Origin: Escarpia spicata
Taxonomy: Eukaryota > Annelida > Polychaeta > Sabellida > Siboglinidae
Length of the DNA stretch: 64,000 nucleotides
NCBI GenBank assembly: GCA_963995525.1
Contig: OZ023213.1
Span: forward strand, 22,532,278-22,596,277
Direction: 5' to 3'
A program made the position numbers and the translations under genes. Positions 22,472 to 33,741 of this stretch are shown here, piece after piece (position 1 is the first letter of the stretch; the number at the start of each line of letters is the position of its first letter). The notes beneath the pieces are model-generated. The model made no database searches, was not told where the DNA came from, and saw only the letters and a list, made by a program, of their open reading frames with translations.

Positions 22472-22679
22472 TAACCTAGCATACGCACCCAACCCTGACC
22501 GTATCACTCCTAAGGAGTGTTGGCCGGTATTCAACCAAGTCAAGACTTTTATCCGGATGATGTGTCTATTTGGTATCAGTAGATCAGGCGGTGATACATA
22601 ATATACAGTCGTTAATTATGTTCCGTTTGTTTTAAAAGTACGGGCATTAATGACTAGTTAGAATACATTATTAGTAATA

Positions 22680-23440
22680 AAATAATAATAGTGTAATAAT
22701 AATAACATACTTTATTTATACACTCATATCCAGAGTAGGACTGTGTTCGAGGGTGTTAACAACTAATAGCTACTAAAATGTAGATAATAAAATTAAACGT
22801 ATAACAAGACTAGAACTGCATTAAATAAAACAATATACTAAATATACCTAAGCTAAAAAGTAAAAAAGAGACACATAAAAAGAATAAATAAACTATACAA
22901 TATTAATTAATTAATTATTTAAAATAATAGACTAGTTCAGCTAATTAAACGTATAAAAAGGCTAGAACTGCATTAAAATATCAAATGTAGTAAAGAAACC
23001 TAAGCTAAAAATATCAAGACCTACATAACAGTTAATAATAATAAGTAAATAAATAGATGATAAAGTATGAATTAGTAAATAATTAAAATAATAAGCTAGT
23101 ATAATAGTACAAAATAATAGTAATAATAAATACTACGATGTGGAGAGTGAATGGTATAGAGAACTATACATTAAAAGCAAGCTTGAAATAATGAGTCTTA
23201 AGACACGCTTTAAATGTGCCCATGCACTCGGTCAGACGCATATCTCCAGGTAGCGCGTTCCACAGAGTCGGCCCCGCGCGAGGGAATCAACGGCGGCCAT
23301 AATATCGTTCGAGTTTGTGGCGTGGAACGGCCAGCAACGCGCGACGCGCGGTCGGCAGATCGTAGGACGCGGCACGGCGCGGCACGTACGGCGTCATGAG
23401 CGACGCGAGGTTCGTCGGCGTCGTGTATAATAGTTAGCGC
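22680..23440 (-). pseudogene. L2-like LINE 3' end (minus strand)
   Basis: Minus-strand translation of 23400-23160 gives APRHK-type basic text, then FPRAGPTLWNALPGDMRL and GTFKACLKTHYFKLAF. This is the FSxAGPxLWNxLPxxxR...FKxxLKTHLF end typical of L2-like LINEs. The 3' UTR runs to about 22680 and ends in TTATTATTATTAC-type repeats. The coding part is unusually GC-rich (CGCGACGCGCGG) next to AT-rich surroundings. Confidence 0.75.
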
Positions 23441-23532
23441 ATGTACATAAATAGAGCACTAAACCGATCACGTGGTCACCACGGCGCTATATTCTAACCT
23501 GACTTTGTTGTGCGTGCGTGTGCTTTTGCGTA

Positions 23533-23859
<327 letters not shown>

Positions 23860-23939
23860 ACCGCGGAAACGAATGTCCGGAAGGAAATTAATTAACGGAG
23901 GTGCCGCGGGGTGAGACTCTGACGGTAACGTAGCCCACC

Positions 23940-25979
23940 TATTATTGGGCATGTCATTGAAAATTTCAAATTGCAGATAATGTGTTATTTTATATCATAT
24001 GCCAGACCCCAGGATAATGTGAAAAATGATAACGATGTAAAAATCGGTAAAATACTTTTCGAGATATGAATTTTTTAAGATGTAATTTTTGTTTTTAGAT
24101 CTCTTGTACAGTACCAGTGAACTGGAAAATGGCACCAAAACGCGCGCATATTTTTATTGAAACTATAACAAAAACAGTTCTGTTAAATGTTTATCGATGA
24201 AATTTGGCACACTGGTACATTTGTACTCCTTCTTTTCAAATATATAAAAAAGTAATGTTTTATTAATTTGTATTGGCATCATTTGCATAAATTAGCATGA
24301 TTTTCAGGGAATTTTGTTAATAAAATTATATATTATTGTATTGCACATGTCATGTTTATTCTAGCAAATGTTAGCTGGGAAGCTCAGTAACTGTTTGTCG
24401 ACGAGACACAATATTAATTAATTGAAATATAAATATTAATCAATTAATATAATAATATATATTTTTGTAGTGATCAGTGTGTAATATGACAAATTAAATA
24501 CAACTATTTATTAAGTAATTACAACAATAATCAATTAATGAATTGACCAAGGTGATCTACACAGGTAATTTGCACTGAGCACAGTGTATCATCGATCAAA
24601 TTAAGGCTATAAGTAGCCCAGTAATCAAATATATATTACAGTTTTGCAGATGGAACAATAAGGTAATACAACAATATTAAATAGCTATTAGAACGAGACG
24701 AGTTATTTTAAAGTGATTATTACATTAGCTTTAACTTGTATGTAAAAAAGTTTGTGGAATGGTGGTCTCACGTACAATTTTTGGGGAAATGTGTACCCCT
24801 AAACGAAAGAAACCCGTGATATGGTACTGCCCACTGCTGATTATCATGTAATATTGACAAACAGTAGCCGACGGATATTGCCGAAGCCGCTCACGGAAAC
24901 ATCCGAACGTTCGAAATTGGCGGGTGGGTGTCTTCTAAACTGTAGGAGCACATGGGCTGGACCAGCAATGGTGCTTTTCTTTACGTATTTTAAAAGTATA
25001 CATGTAATAGATTGTCTTGGCAAAACGACATCAAACTTACATTTTCAAGTATGGGAACGAAACATCAGTTGTTTTCGTTGTATTTGTTCACAACGTTACA
25101 CTAAACTCCTTACAATGTCGTTCTAGGTGTAAACAGTTTATTATATTACCTTTAATTTGATGTATCACATTAATATTTCTGATATCGAGCTCATGTGCCC
25201 ATTTTTCGTTGAAGTGAGTGCTCCTAAACGCGAAGCCGGGCCGCGTCAAAACGATCGGACGCAAATCACCTAACGGTTAGCAGCTTCAAAGCACGTTTAT
25301 GTAATAACCGTTTCATGTTGCTGCGAAATCAATAATCCTAAAAATACTAATGATGTTAATGTAATTGTACAAAAGAAACCAAATTTATGACCAATGCGTT
25401 GTTACGCGGAAACTACTTGAAAGTCGGCAACATCTTAACGGATTCTCATCCGACTGAATTAGCGGCGGCGTCTGTTGACATCCCTACTATTATGTTTTTC
25501 TTTATGACTAAACATGATAAAGCAACGTTAATTGTTCACTAATTAAGCAATACCTGTACCATGCAATCAAGCAGATTTCAGATGCCGTCCTAATCGATGT
25601 ACGGACATAATGATTATTGCAGGTACTTCATTCAAAACAACTTTTGTTTGATAACATTTGACCAAATATGTGTTATAGACAGACTGTTACAGGAAGTCTT
25701 GGAAGAGTGTCCTATATTTTTATTATATGGATCAGGCCACGGAAATGTTTATATTTACCGCACTAAGTTCTATTGTTATGTATTATTTATATGTAGTAAA
25801 CATGTATCGTTTTTTCTTTACTTAATGTTTTTATTATTATTATATATTTTTAATCTCATATATTTTTATTATTGTGTACACCAGCTATAACTGCATATAC
25901 ATATCTAAAGTATTTAACATTTGGGGCGTCCAGTTGCTTCAACTAGTTTAGTTTTTACTGGTGTCCTGGCATTCATCAT

Positions 25980-25980
<1 letters not shown>
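23940..25980. other. intergenic stretch, no gene recognised
   Basis: 24000-24600 is AT-rich and includes the phrase GATGAAATTTGGCAC, which I associate with dispersed repeats. 24820-25480 is less AT-rich with a 101-codon open frame of no recognisable content. No exon or repeat family could be assigned. Confidence 0.4.

Positions 25981-25982
<2 letters not shown>

Positions 25983-26064
<82 letters not shown>
25983..26064. repeat. (AT)n microsatellite
   Basis: About 82 bp of uninterrupted TA repeats. Confidence 0.98.
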
Positions 26065-26065
<1 letters not shown>

Positions 26066-26359
26066 TTTGTCTTTGTATTACTTATGCCAAATAAACCATG
26101 CAAATTCAATGTTCCCATTTCAAATTCACTACCTTCTTTTTGTCTGATGGTCATTACTTTAAGGTTGGACCTGGGGTGCGGGATAGCGATTCAATTGTTG
26201 CGTGTCGTCGATTTTATGATTATCTGATAGAATAGGTGTGCCATTCACCGTGATTTGTACTTTGCGGGTCGGTGCACAATAATAGTAACGGATACCGTTG
26301 CTAGCGTTGGTTTTCAGGTTAAGGTTGGACCAGGAGAGCGGGCAAGTGAGACAATTGTT

Positions 26360-26690
26360 GGGTGTTGTCGATTTTGTAAGTGATCCCAGGTGCACCATTC
26401 TAGACAAGGAGGTTAAGAGAATATCAGATAAGAAAGTTTGTAAAGTATTGAATGGGTATGAAAATATTGATAGAAATATGTTTTTCTCACTTAAGAAAGA
26501 TAGAAAGACTAGAGGACATAGAGTTACAGTGTAGAGTAGATATCAGGAAGTACTCGTTCTCATAGAATAAATTAATGGAACAGATTATCTGCCGATTGTG
26601 AGTGCTAGTAGCGTGAATATATTATTTAAAAACAAAGTTGACATATATATACCTCAAAAGGGCGTATATGACATATATACCTCCAAAAAA
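26360..26690 (+). pseudogene. LINE ORF2 C-terminal remnant
   Basis: Reads KVCKVLNGYENIDRNMFFSL, KKDRKTRGHRVTV, stop, then SASSVNILFKNKVDIYI. This matches the tail LxGYExIDRNxFFxLKxxxxTRGH...ASSVNxFKNKIDxYL of a common invertebrate LINE. A frame break lies between the two halves. Confidence 0.8.
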
Positions 26691-26889
26691 TGTTGGACTC
26701 TCAATAAGCGAACAGCTTCCTTGTCCACTTGCCATGTAGAATTAATTCTCTGGACGGCACTCTTATTAAAATGTTTATGTTGAATATGGGAAAATGCGAA
26801 GTTGTTAAACATTTGAAATTTCGTGGGCGAACATTCAACGAATAAGACTGTCATGGGCTTGCTAAACAAAATTTGGTAGGCAGTACACC

Positions 26890-27485
26890 AACTGGGATGG
26901 ACCTCAATCAATCAATCACAATACTTTATTGTCCCTTGGGAGGGAAATTCTTTTGCAGTGTAGAGCAGCATATTAAAACAAATCTACATGCAATAAAAAA
27001 AAAAAAAATTGTAATAAAAGTTATATCGGTTAAATAAATTAAATATGTTAAATAAGTTACAACAGTTTTTAAAAAGTTAAATCATCTCATAAATCATCTC
27101 AGCCTCACTCAGTGTCAGACTGGCAGAGATGGAGGGGAACAAAGGTCAGTTACTCATTCATTAGTCTTATTGACGAGGGAACAAAAGAGTTTCGAGTGCG
27201 GTTCAATTTCCAGTGAGGGAGTTGAAAGCGGCGGCCAGAAGGAAGTAGTTTATAGCATGGAAACAGGGGATGTTCGGGGTCTGAGGAGACGTTCCTTCCC
27301 TTTCTCTCTGCCCATTGCCTGTATAGATCCTCTAGACTGGACTGCTTTTTTCCCACCATCATGTCACTAACCCTGACTGTTCGTGCCAGAGTGTTGCGAT
27401 GCACGATACTCAGGCCGCCGTTCCACACAAGAAACCCAAATAAAAAATGTAATAAAGCTTTCTATGTAGCATCAGTAGAAGGTTT
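26890..27485 (-). pseudogene. LINE ORF2 C-terminal remnant, cut by the pogo-like element
   Basis: A minus-strand 92-codon frame reads WNGGLSIVHRNTLARTVRV, SLEDLYRQWAERKGRNV, DPEHPLFPCYKLLPSGRRFQ and SFVPSSIRLMNE. This is the end of a LINE ORF2 (LPSGRRYRxP, SFxPxAIxLLN). The 3' UTR ends in GGGACAATAAAGTATTGTG and TTGATTGATTGA near 26905-26935. The match fades just before the transposon boundary at 27489, and no continuation was seen beyond 30915. Confidence 0.8.
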
Positions 27486-27497
27486 GTAGGGGAAGTA

Positions 27498-27924
27498 GGG
27501 GCATGTCCGCACCTCGAGGCATGTCCGCACACCCTATTATTGACGCATCGCGTAACATCTGGTTATTGGAATCATGTCAAACAGTAGCGTCTAACCCCCA
27601 AATCGACCATTTGCATGTTCTATTTGATTAGAGTTTCGTAAGTAAATAGTTATGAAATAAAACGTTGTTTTCGTAAAAAACTGATGTAATTTTACTCATA
27701 TACTGTCAGGTGTATTATATCAACAGTAAAGCGTGCATACGAATGTATTTATGTAATTCCAACCTGCATTTTAACGGTGTTGTAATAGTGGAAATATAAA
27801 GCTTACTTTCAAGTTTCATGAGCAGCATTTTCGAACAATTCGGAAATGTTCACGTGATGGATGCTTGGGGCATGACCGCACACGCCTGTGCGGACATACC
27901 CCACACGCTGTGCAGACATGCCCC
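27498..27924. repeat. left subterminal motif array of the pogo-like element
   Basis: Copies of the 15-bp motif or variants at 27498-27512, about 27515-27529, 27867-27881 on the plus strand and 27889-27903, 27910-27924 on the minus strand. Likely transposase binding sites, by analogy with pogo/Tigger elements. Confidence 0.75.
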
Positions 27925-28292
27925 GTTTGTCGGCGGTTATATATAACCTACTTTGATATACATTTAGATACTTCAATTGCTTAGTGCGTGTATTATTGGA
28001 AACGTCGATATTAGATACTACATGATGATTATTTATAATTACCGCACATAAATCATTCGCTGCTTCAATGTGCATTATACTGTATCATGTTGGCCTCACA
28101 TCGTGCCACGTTGTATATCATTAGTACCATATTACATTTAAACAAATGAAGCTTAATTTATAATTACGCATAGGCGTACATAACCACGATGGCAAATTGT
28201 ATTTAATATATAACATAGTAGTAGTCTATATAGGTTAAATAACACTGCAACTGATCTAAGCTAATAGCTGACGTGATTGCTTCAGGTGCACA

Positions 28293-30341
28293 ATGGTGAG
28301 ACGCTATAGGAGGAAAACCAACAAACAGTCATGGAGCGATTAAAACATGCGACTGGCTATTGAGCTGTGGAACAAGGGGGGGGGGGGGGGGGGGCGTTGG
28401 ATATCGCCAGATTGCGAAGCAATTCAATGTGCCCTGGTCAACACTGCGAGATCGCATAAAGAATAAGAACAAAATCATAACCGGCGATAAAAAAAGGTTT
28501 TGCAGTGGGGTTTAGAACCATCTTCTCTGAGGAACAAGAAAGCGAATTGTGTCTATACATCCTCCGTATGGAAGAGGTCTTACTTGGACTGGGCAGAGAT
28601 GACGTACGGCATGTCGCCTACCAGATGGCCGTGCGGAACAACATTCCGCACAACTTCAACAACCAAACTTAAATGGCAGGAAGTGACTGGCTCATGTCGT
28701 TTCGGTACAGGCACCCGGAATTATCGTTGCGAACGCCGGAAGCTACGTCGGCGGCACTAGCACGGGGCTTTAATAAGGCCAATGTAGATAGGTTCTATGC
28801 ATTGTACGGCGAATTGATCGATGTCAATATGTTTGAGCCAGGCGATGTATACAATGTAGACGAGACGGGTATTACAACAGTGCAGGGTAGACCATCTAAA
28901 ATACTCGCCCGGTGCGAGTATGAAACAAATTGGGTGTCTAACATCGGCAGAGCGAGGAACTCTTGTAACAGCAGTCATCGCCATGAACGCGGCAGGCAAC
29001 TATGTGCCTCCCATGTTGATTTTCCCGCGAGTGCGCAGAAAGCCAGAGCTGATAGACGGTGCACCCCCGGGGAGTATATTTGCCTGTCACCCAAGTGGGT
29101 GGATGCAAACAGATCTGTTTACAGATTGGTTCCACCACTTCATCGCTTTTTCTAAGCCAACCGAGAGCAAACCGGTACTACTTGTTCTTGACGGGCACGC
29201 GACGCACACCAAACACATTGCGGTAATTGACTTAACCAGGCAAAACAACGTGCACATCATCTGCCTCCCGCCACACTGCACTCACAGGCTGCAGCCGTTG
29301 GACGTCGCATTGATGAAGCCTCTGAGCTCATATTACGACGAAGCGGTGAGGATCTGGCTTCGTTCTCATCCAGGGAGAGTTATCACCATCCACCAGATCG
29401 CCATGTTGTTCGGCGGGGCATACCTCAAGGCAGCGACCGCAATTACAGCTGTCATTGGATTCAGAAAGACTGGTATTGTTCCATACAACCCTACCGTCTT
29501 CAATGATGCAGACTTTTCCGGATCGCATCCGACCGATATTGTTTGCGATACGAATGCGTCTGGCCGAAGAGAAACTAGTGGATTGGTTCTTCCAGTCTCA
29601 GATAGAGCGCCTAATCAGGGCTCTCCTGGTGGGCAAGGAGCGAGTGGAGCAACGACGGCGCCTGCAGCAGCAACAAGTGGGCATCCTCTTGTTGGACACA
29701 TCAGTCCGTCAGACATATTGCCGATCCCTCACGTGGCGGGATTTCAAATGCGCGGCAAGAAAATATCAAGGTAGTGCGGCAAAACAGTGATCCTGACGGC
29801 TAGTCCTTACAAAGCCATGCTCGAAGCCGGAGTAAAGAAACTTCCGGTGAAACCGCAACCAGCAGCGAAGAAATACTTAGTTACTGCGGTCGGTTCAAAA
29901 GATGTGAAGAAATCACGTGTTGTAAGTGCGCAAGCTTCTTCTTCACCCAGTGACACAGATGACGGTATGCTTGAATGTAACTCGGAAGATTCGGAAAATG
30001 AACCGTTGGTTCATGTTACCCGTCGATCAGCAATCAACAAGGGGGACTACATTCTTGTCAAGTTCGCTAAGAAACATCGGATATCGTACTATGCTGGAAA
30101 GGTGGTGCATGTCGACAGGCGTGAAGATGAAGTACAGACAAGTTACCTGAAGCGCAATGACTTGCATAAAAGCGACGCTGTCACCTTCTGCTGACCAGAA
30201 ACCAAAGACCTCGCATGGCATGATGAGCAAGACATTGTCGCAAAGCTGCCAGAGCCAACAACAGTTGGTGACACAACTCGCACAACTGACAAGTTGCGTT
30301 TCGAATTTGACTTTGCATGTTACGAGAGCATGCTGATTTAG
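28293..30341 (+). pseudogene. pogo-like DDE transposase (HTH-psq, CENP-B-like HTH, DDE_1), broken
   Basis: ATG at 28293 opens VRRYRRKTNKQSWSD, then a TAA stop, LAIELWNKG and a run of 19 G (28376-28394) that shifts the frame. It then reads YRQIAKQFNVPWSTLRDRI (psq-type HTH), EEQESELCLYILRMEEVLL and HVAYQMAVRNNIPHNF (second HTH), a stop, and GSDWLMSFRYRHPELSLRTP. The catalytic core has NVDETG (first Asp, 28859-28861), LVLDGHATHTK (second Asp) and LPPHCTHRLQPLDVALMKP (third Asp), with 36 residues between the second and third. After DILPIPHVAGF there is a stop, then CGKTVILTASPYKAMLEAG, an acidic Ser-rich stretch, GDYILVKFAKKHRISYYAGK and a C-terminal KLRFEFDFACYESMLI. All three catalytic Asp codons remain; four stops and at least two frameshifts break the gene. 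Confidence 0.9.
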
Positions 30342-30406
30342 GAGCCGTCTGACAAGCTGCATTTCGAATTTTGCTTTGATTGTTACGATAACATGCTGCT
30401 TTAGGA
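30288..30406 (+). repeat. tandem duplication over the transposase stop codon
   Basis: About 58 bp containing AAGTTGCGTTTCGAATTTGA and the stop codon (30288-30345) is followed by a diverged copy at 30349-30406 that repeats the last codons and a second stop. Confidence 0.7.
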
Positions 30407-30680
30407 GCACGTTTCCAAATAACTGTTAATCAATCTTTCCGAAAGTAGTTTTTTTTTTAAACGAGGGCTATGTTTCAAGGCCTATTTATTACTGTACTTT
30501 CTTCACTTTTCTAATGAAAAATGTTGATTTGTATTTTTCTGGTGTTTCTTTTCAGTTCTAATAAGTATTGTACGTGACCCTAGCCTACACCTACTAATAC
30601 ACATTATTATAATAATATACTCGTACACATATATGCAGTTCAAAGTCTGCTCTGGGAGACTCTGTTGCTACGCCATACAT

Positions 30681-30904
30681 GGGGCATAACCGCACACAGT
30701 GTGCGGCTTTGCCCCGTACCTTGGGGCATGTCCGCACAAAGGTATACCTTTACATTTTACAAAATATTTGATGGGAAATGTGGCCTCTTAACAAACAACA
30801 ACAAACTAATATGATTGCTCTTTTTGAATGCCAAATATCACCCTCTTGGCACACACAGTGCACTAGCTATGGCATGTTTCACCTTAAGTGTGCGGACATG
30901 CCCC
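30681..30904. repeat. right subterminal motif array of the pogo-like element
   Basis: Copies at 30681-30695 and 30723-30737 (plus), 30700-30714 and 30890-30904 (minus). The first three are separated by only 4-8 bp and alternate in orientation, as at the left end. Confidence 0.75.
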
Positions 30905-31423
30905 TACTTCCCCTACATAGTACATGACGTGTGGTGCTATTGCGCATGCGCGAACAAAAACCGGAAAATACGGACAAACCTTGATGGTTTCAGTATTAAT
31001 TTGTTTACATGTTGGATCGTTGACGATAAATGCTGTTGTATTCTATGTCTCCAGCATAACATTGAGTACCGTGCCCAGCATTGTTAACAAGCATTGCAGT
31101 TATGGGACTAACGACCTTGATTCAAGATACGCTCACTGACAGCACGCGCGGGGTGTTTATTTCTCCCCTCCCCAAAACTGGCAAAATCACGCACACTTCG
31201 AAACTAAACTTTAGTTTAAAGTGTAGCCCTGTACTATTATAGTTGTAGTTGTACCTTTTTAGTTGTAGTAAGTCCGAGTGAAAGTTTCACCAACTTACAA
31301 CCAGTGCCTGCATGGCTCCTGCAACCTAGGGACAATCCATTGACCTTACTGCAGCTAGGGATGTTGATGAACATTTCAGATTGCATATCCATCTCGTTGC
31401 GCGTCCTAAATTCGTGCACCGTA

Positions 31424-31600
31424 CGGCTCGCCCAGTCCCAAGACGCCATTTGCTCAAAATAGCACAATTTGTAGATCAACTCCACAACATGAAGGGCAAG
31501 AGAAATACTGTTGCAGATACATTGTCGTGCAATAAGCTGCATGCAGCCGAAAGAGCCGATACTTTCGAATGTCTCTTCCTTCTCTGGGTTACATGACGAA
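31424..31600 (+). pseudogene. RNase H end of Ty3 pol
   Basis: Reads PRRHLLKIAQFVDQLHNMKG then KRNTVADTLSCNKL, matching the RRHLxxIxxF...GKxNxVADxLSR motif that closes the RNase H domain of Ty3 elements. Confidence 0.65.
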
Positions 31601-31720
31601 TTCCTTCCAGAGGACTTGTTTCCTGAGAAAGCAATGAACGACGAGGAATTGGTTGATGACATGTTTCTGTTACAACTACAGCGATAGCGAGACCTACTGA
31701 GCAGGCAACTCCGGGCGCCG

Positions 31721-33185
31721 GTGTTTGTTCCTGCGACTTCCCTGCAGCAATTACAAGAGCCACAGCACGAACTGACAGCGGCGACTTGCACATCGACTAC
31801 AGCCATCGAAGCTGGTGATTACGCCGCGTCAGTCTTGGCATGTAAGGCCATTTTCCCACCGGACCCGTCAACCGCTGTCACCGTGCTAACGCCGAGAGAG
31901 GTTCGCGCTGCCCAGGAGAACGACATGGCATTACAGCATTGGGTCAAGCATCACAGCGCCTCGTCGTCAAGGTTCAAGCCATGCTTGATTGAGTGTGCGG
32001 AAAACACACAGGTTTGGGCAGACACCAGCGTCACACCGGCGCGCGTCTTAGTTCCAACGGCTTAGCAACGTGTCGTGTTCGACAGTCTCCACGGCTTGGC
32101 ACATCCAGCTTGGCGCTCGTCAAACGTTCATATTGGTGGCAAGGCATGGGGAAAGATGTCACCAAATGGACCAAATCGATCATGCGAGGCATGTCAGAAA
32201 GCGAAAGTCCAAGTGCAAATGAAAACGCCGTTTAAATGGTTACCAGCACCGACCAGGCGATTCAATCATATCCACGTCGGTCTCGTAGGCCCACTGAACC
32301 CAGCGTGTGAAGGGAAGAACACCTTGCTCACTGTGATCGACAGGTGGATGGCCTGACCGGAAGCGTTTCCAATGACAATGTACGAAGAGGCGGCGAACGC
32401 AAAAGCTTGTGCTGAAGTGTTGGCACGTCAATGGATCGCCAGATGGAACGTCCCCGACATCATTACGTCAGACCGGGGATCGCAGTTCGTCTCTGATTTG
32501 TGGCGGGAGGTTTGCCGTTTGATGGGAATTACCCGTGACCCAACTACCAGTTATCACCCGCAACACAATGGAAAAGTCGAGCGGATGTTTGAAAAACTCG
32601 CTCCGCGCCCGTCTGCTTGGCAGGGCAAACTGGCTTGCCGAGTTATCATGGTTGATGCTCGGATTGCGTGCGGCAAAAAATTTGGACACGGGTATCTCGC
32701 CATCCATAATGGTAACTGGCCAACAGCCTGCGTTGCCGGGTCAGTTAGTCGTTCAGCGAGCCAACATAGACAATGCCTCAGTGTTCGGCAGAGAGTTGGC
32801 GTCGGCCATGGCAGCACAACGGTTCACAGAAAACCCGTGGCATGGAAGGCCTAAGGTGCGCACCCATGTGCCGCAGGACCTCTGGACCGCAAAGAAAGTG
32901 CTCGTTCGTGTGGATAAAGTCCAGCCTGCACTCGAACCGAAATATGCGGGTCTCTTTCGTGTTGTGCGCCGTTGGGGAAAGTGTTTTCGAATACGCTTCG
33001 AACACAAGGATGACAATGTGTCTGTTGACAGATTACGTCCGTTTTACGAGATGGACACCAATTGTCAGACCCGTCAAGTTACCGACAAGACGGACAATTG
33101 TAAAATGAGAAATGGAGGGAGAAATGGTGGTCGTTCTAGGCCCACAAGAAAACCAAACCAAACCGATTGGGGATCGGGTTGGTAA
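31721..33185 (+). pseudogene. Ty3/gypsy integrase (decayed; first catalytic Asp replaced)
   Basis: The HHCC region is VVFDSLHGLAHPAWRSS and SCEACQKAKVQ. The core reads FNHIHVGLVGPLNPA, LLTVIDRWMA, then PDIITSDRGSQFVSDLW and TSYHPQHNGKVERMFEKL. After a frameshift near 32590 it continues RANWLAELSWLMLGLRAAKN, ENPWHGRPKVRTHVPQDLW, LEPKYAGLFRVVRRW and VSVDRLRPFYE. The D-D-E triad keeps the second Asp (TSDRG) and the Glu (NGKVE), but the first is a Gly (HVG where HVD is usual). At least one stop follows RWMA. The tail text (GPFRV, DTVSVDRLKP) is closest to CsRn1-type elements as I remember them. Confidence 0.88.
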
Positions 33186-33741
33186 ATTGATTATCAAGAA
33201 CGTTACAGTCGTAACTGGCGCGGGATCATCTGTAGAGACTGTAAACAGGTAGAACCAAATGGGCAGTTGTGAGGTTTGTAGCGTAAGGAAACAAGAGAGA
33301 ATAAAGTCTAGTTGTCAACACGTGTTGTTTCATCATCGCTATGTTAGTGTCTCTTGCTAGTAATTAGAACACGCAGGAGATACTGTTAATTATTTCACAA
33401 TTAAGACAATTTTGTTAACAGTTTGTCTATATTCAATCGATGGCATAACAGTTAGTAACTTGGAATATTGAAGGTTCCACGAACGCACGCACATACTCAT
33501 AAAATAATAATAGATAACTAACTGCTAATTGTATAACGCCGTGTATCCGGGTATAAAACATGTTCATACATTACACGCACTTAAGATACATAATTAGTAA
33601 AACATAATCTATATTATGTAATTTAAAATATACATTTTAAAAGAAATAACTTATGTTACATGAAATAAATTATCGGATAAATAAGTATATATACAGACTA
33701 AAGTAGGTATCTTAATATTAATATTTAGTTAATACAACGCC

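Larger units (their letters stand above)
19220..22550 (+). mobile_element. CR1-like LINE with 2A-like leader, PHD finger, endonuclease and RT (broken)
   Basis: One element read in fragments: a hydrophobic leader ending in a 2A-like motif (19424-19450), a PHD-type finger (about 19463-19625), an AP endonuclease (19884-20340), a reverse transcriptase (20900-21740) and a C-terminal tail to 22471. Many stops and frameshifts show it is inactive. The 3' non-coding end is about 22472-22550 with AACCAAGTCAAG near its terminus. The order leader-2A-PHD-EN-RT is known for CR1/L2-type LINEs in molluscs, amphioxus and sea urchins. It lies upstream of NXN in opposite orientation. Confidence 0.88.
27489..30913 (+). 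mobile_element. pogo/Tigger-like DNA transposon with TIRs and TA target duplication
   Basis: The ends 27489 and 30913 are perfect inverted repeats of at least 24 bp (GGGGAAGTAGGGGCATGTCC and onward), each flanked by TA (27487-27488 and 30914-30915), as expected for the Tc1/mariner/pogo superfamily. The symmetry even extends 2 bp past the TA. Inside lies a single broken transposase gene in the plus orientation. At least eight to nine copies of a 15-bp motif, GGGGCATGTCCGCAC or close variants in both orientations, cluster within about 430 bp of each end. Length is 3425 bp. It is inserted next to a LINE tail and is probably no longer autonomous because of stops and frameshifts. Confidence 0.92.
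31420..33370 (+). mobile_element. Ty3/gypsy LTR retrotransposon, 3' half (CsRn1-like by text)
   Basis: From the RNase H end (31424) through integrase (to about 33185), then about 185 bp of non-coding sequence with AATAAA at 33300-33305 that may be part of the 3' LTR. No gag, protease or RT and no 5' LTR were found, so the copy is truncated. Confidence 0.75.

Noticed and set aside
24821..25126. A 101-codon plus-strand frame in a less AT-rich patch
   Set aside because: No recognisable motif, no splice-consistent neighbours.
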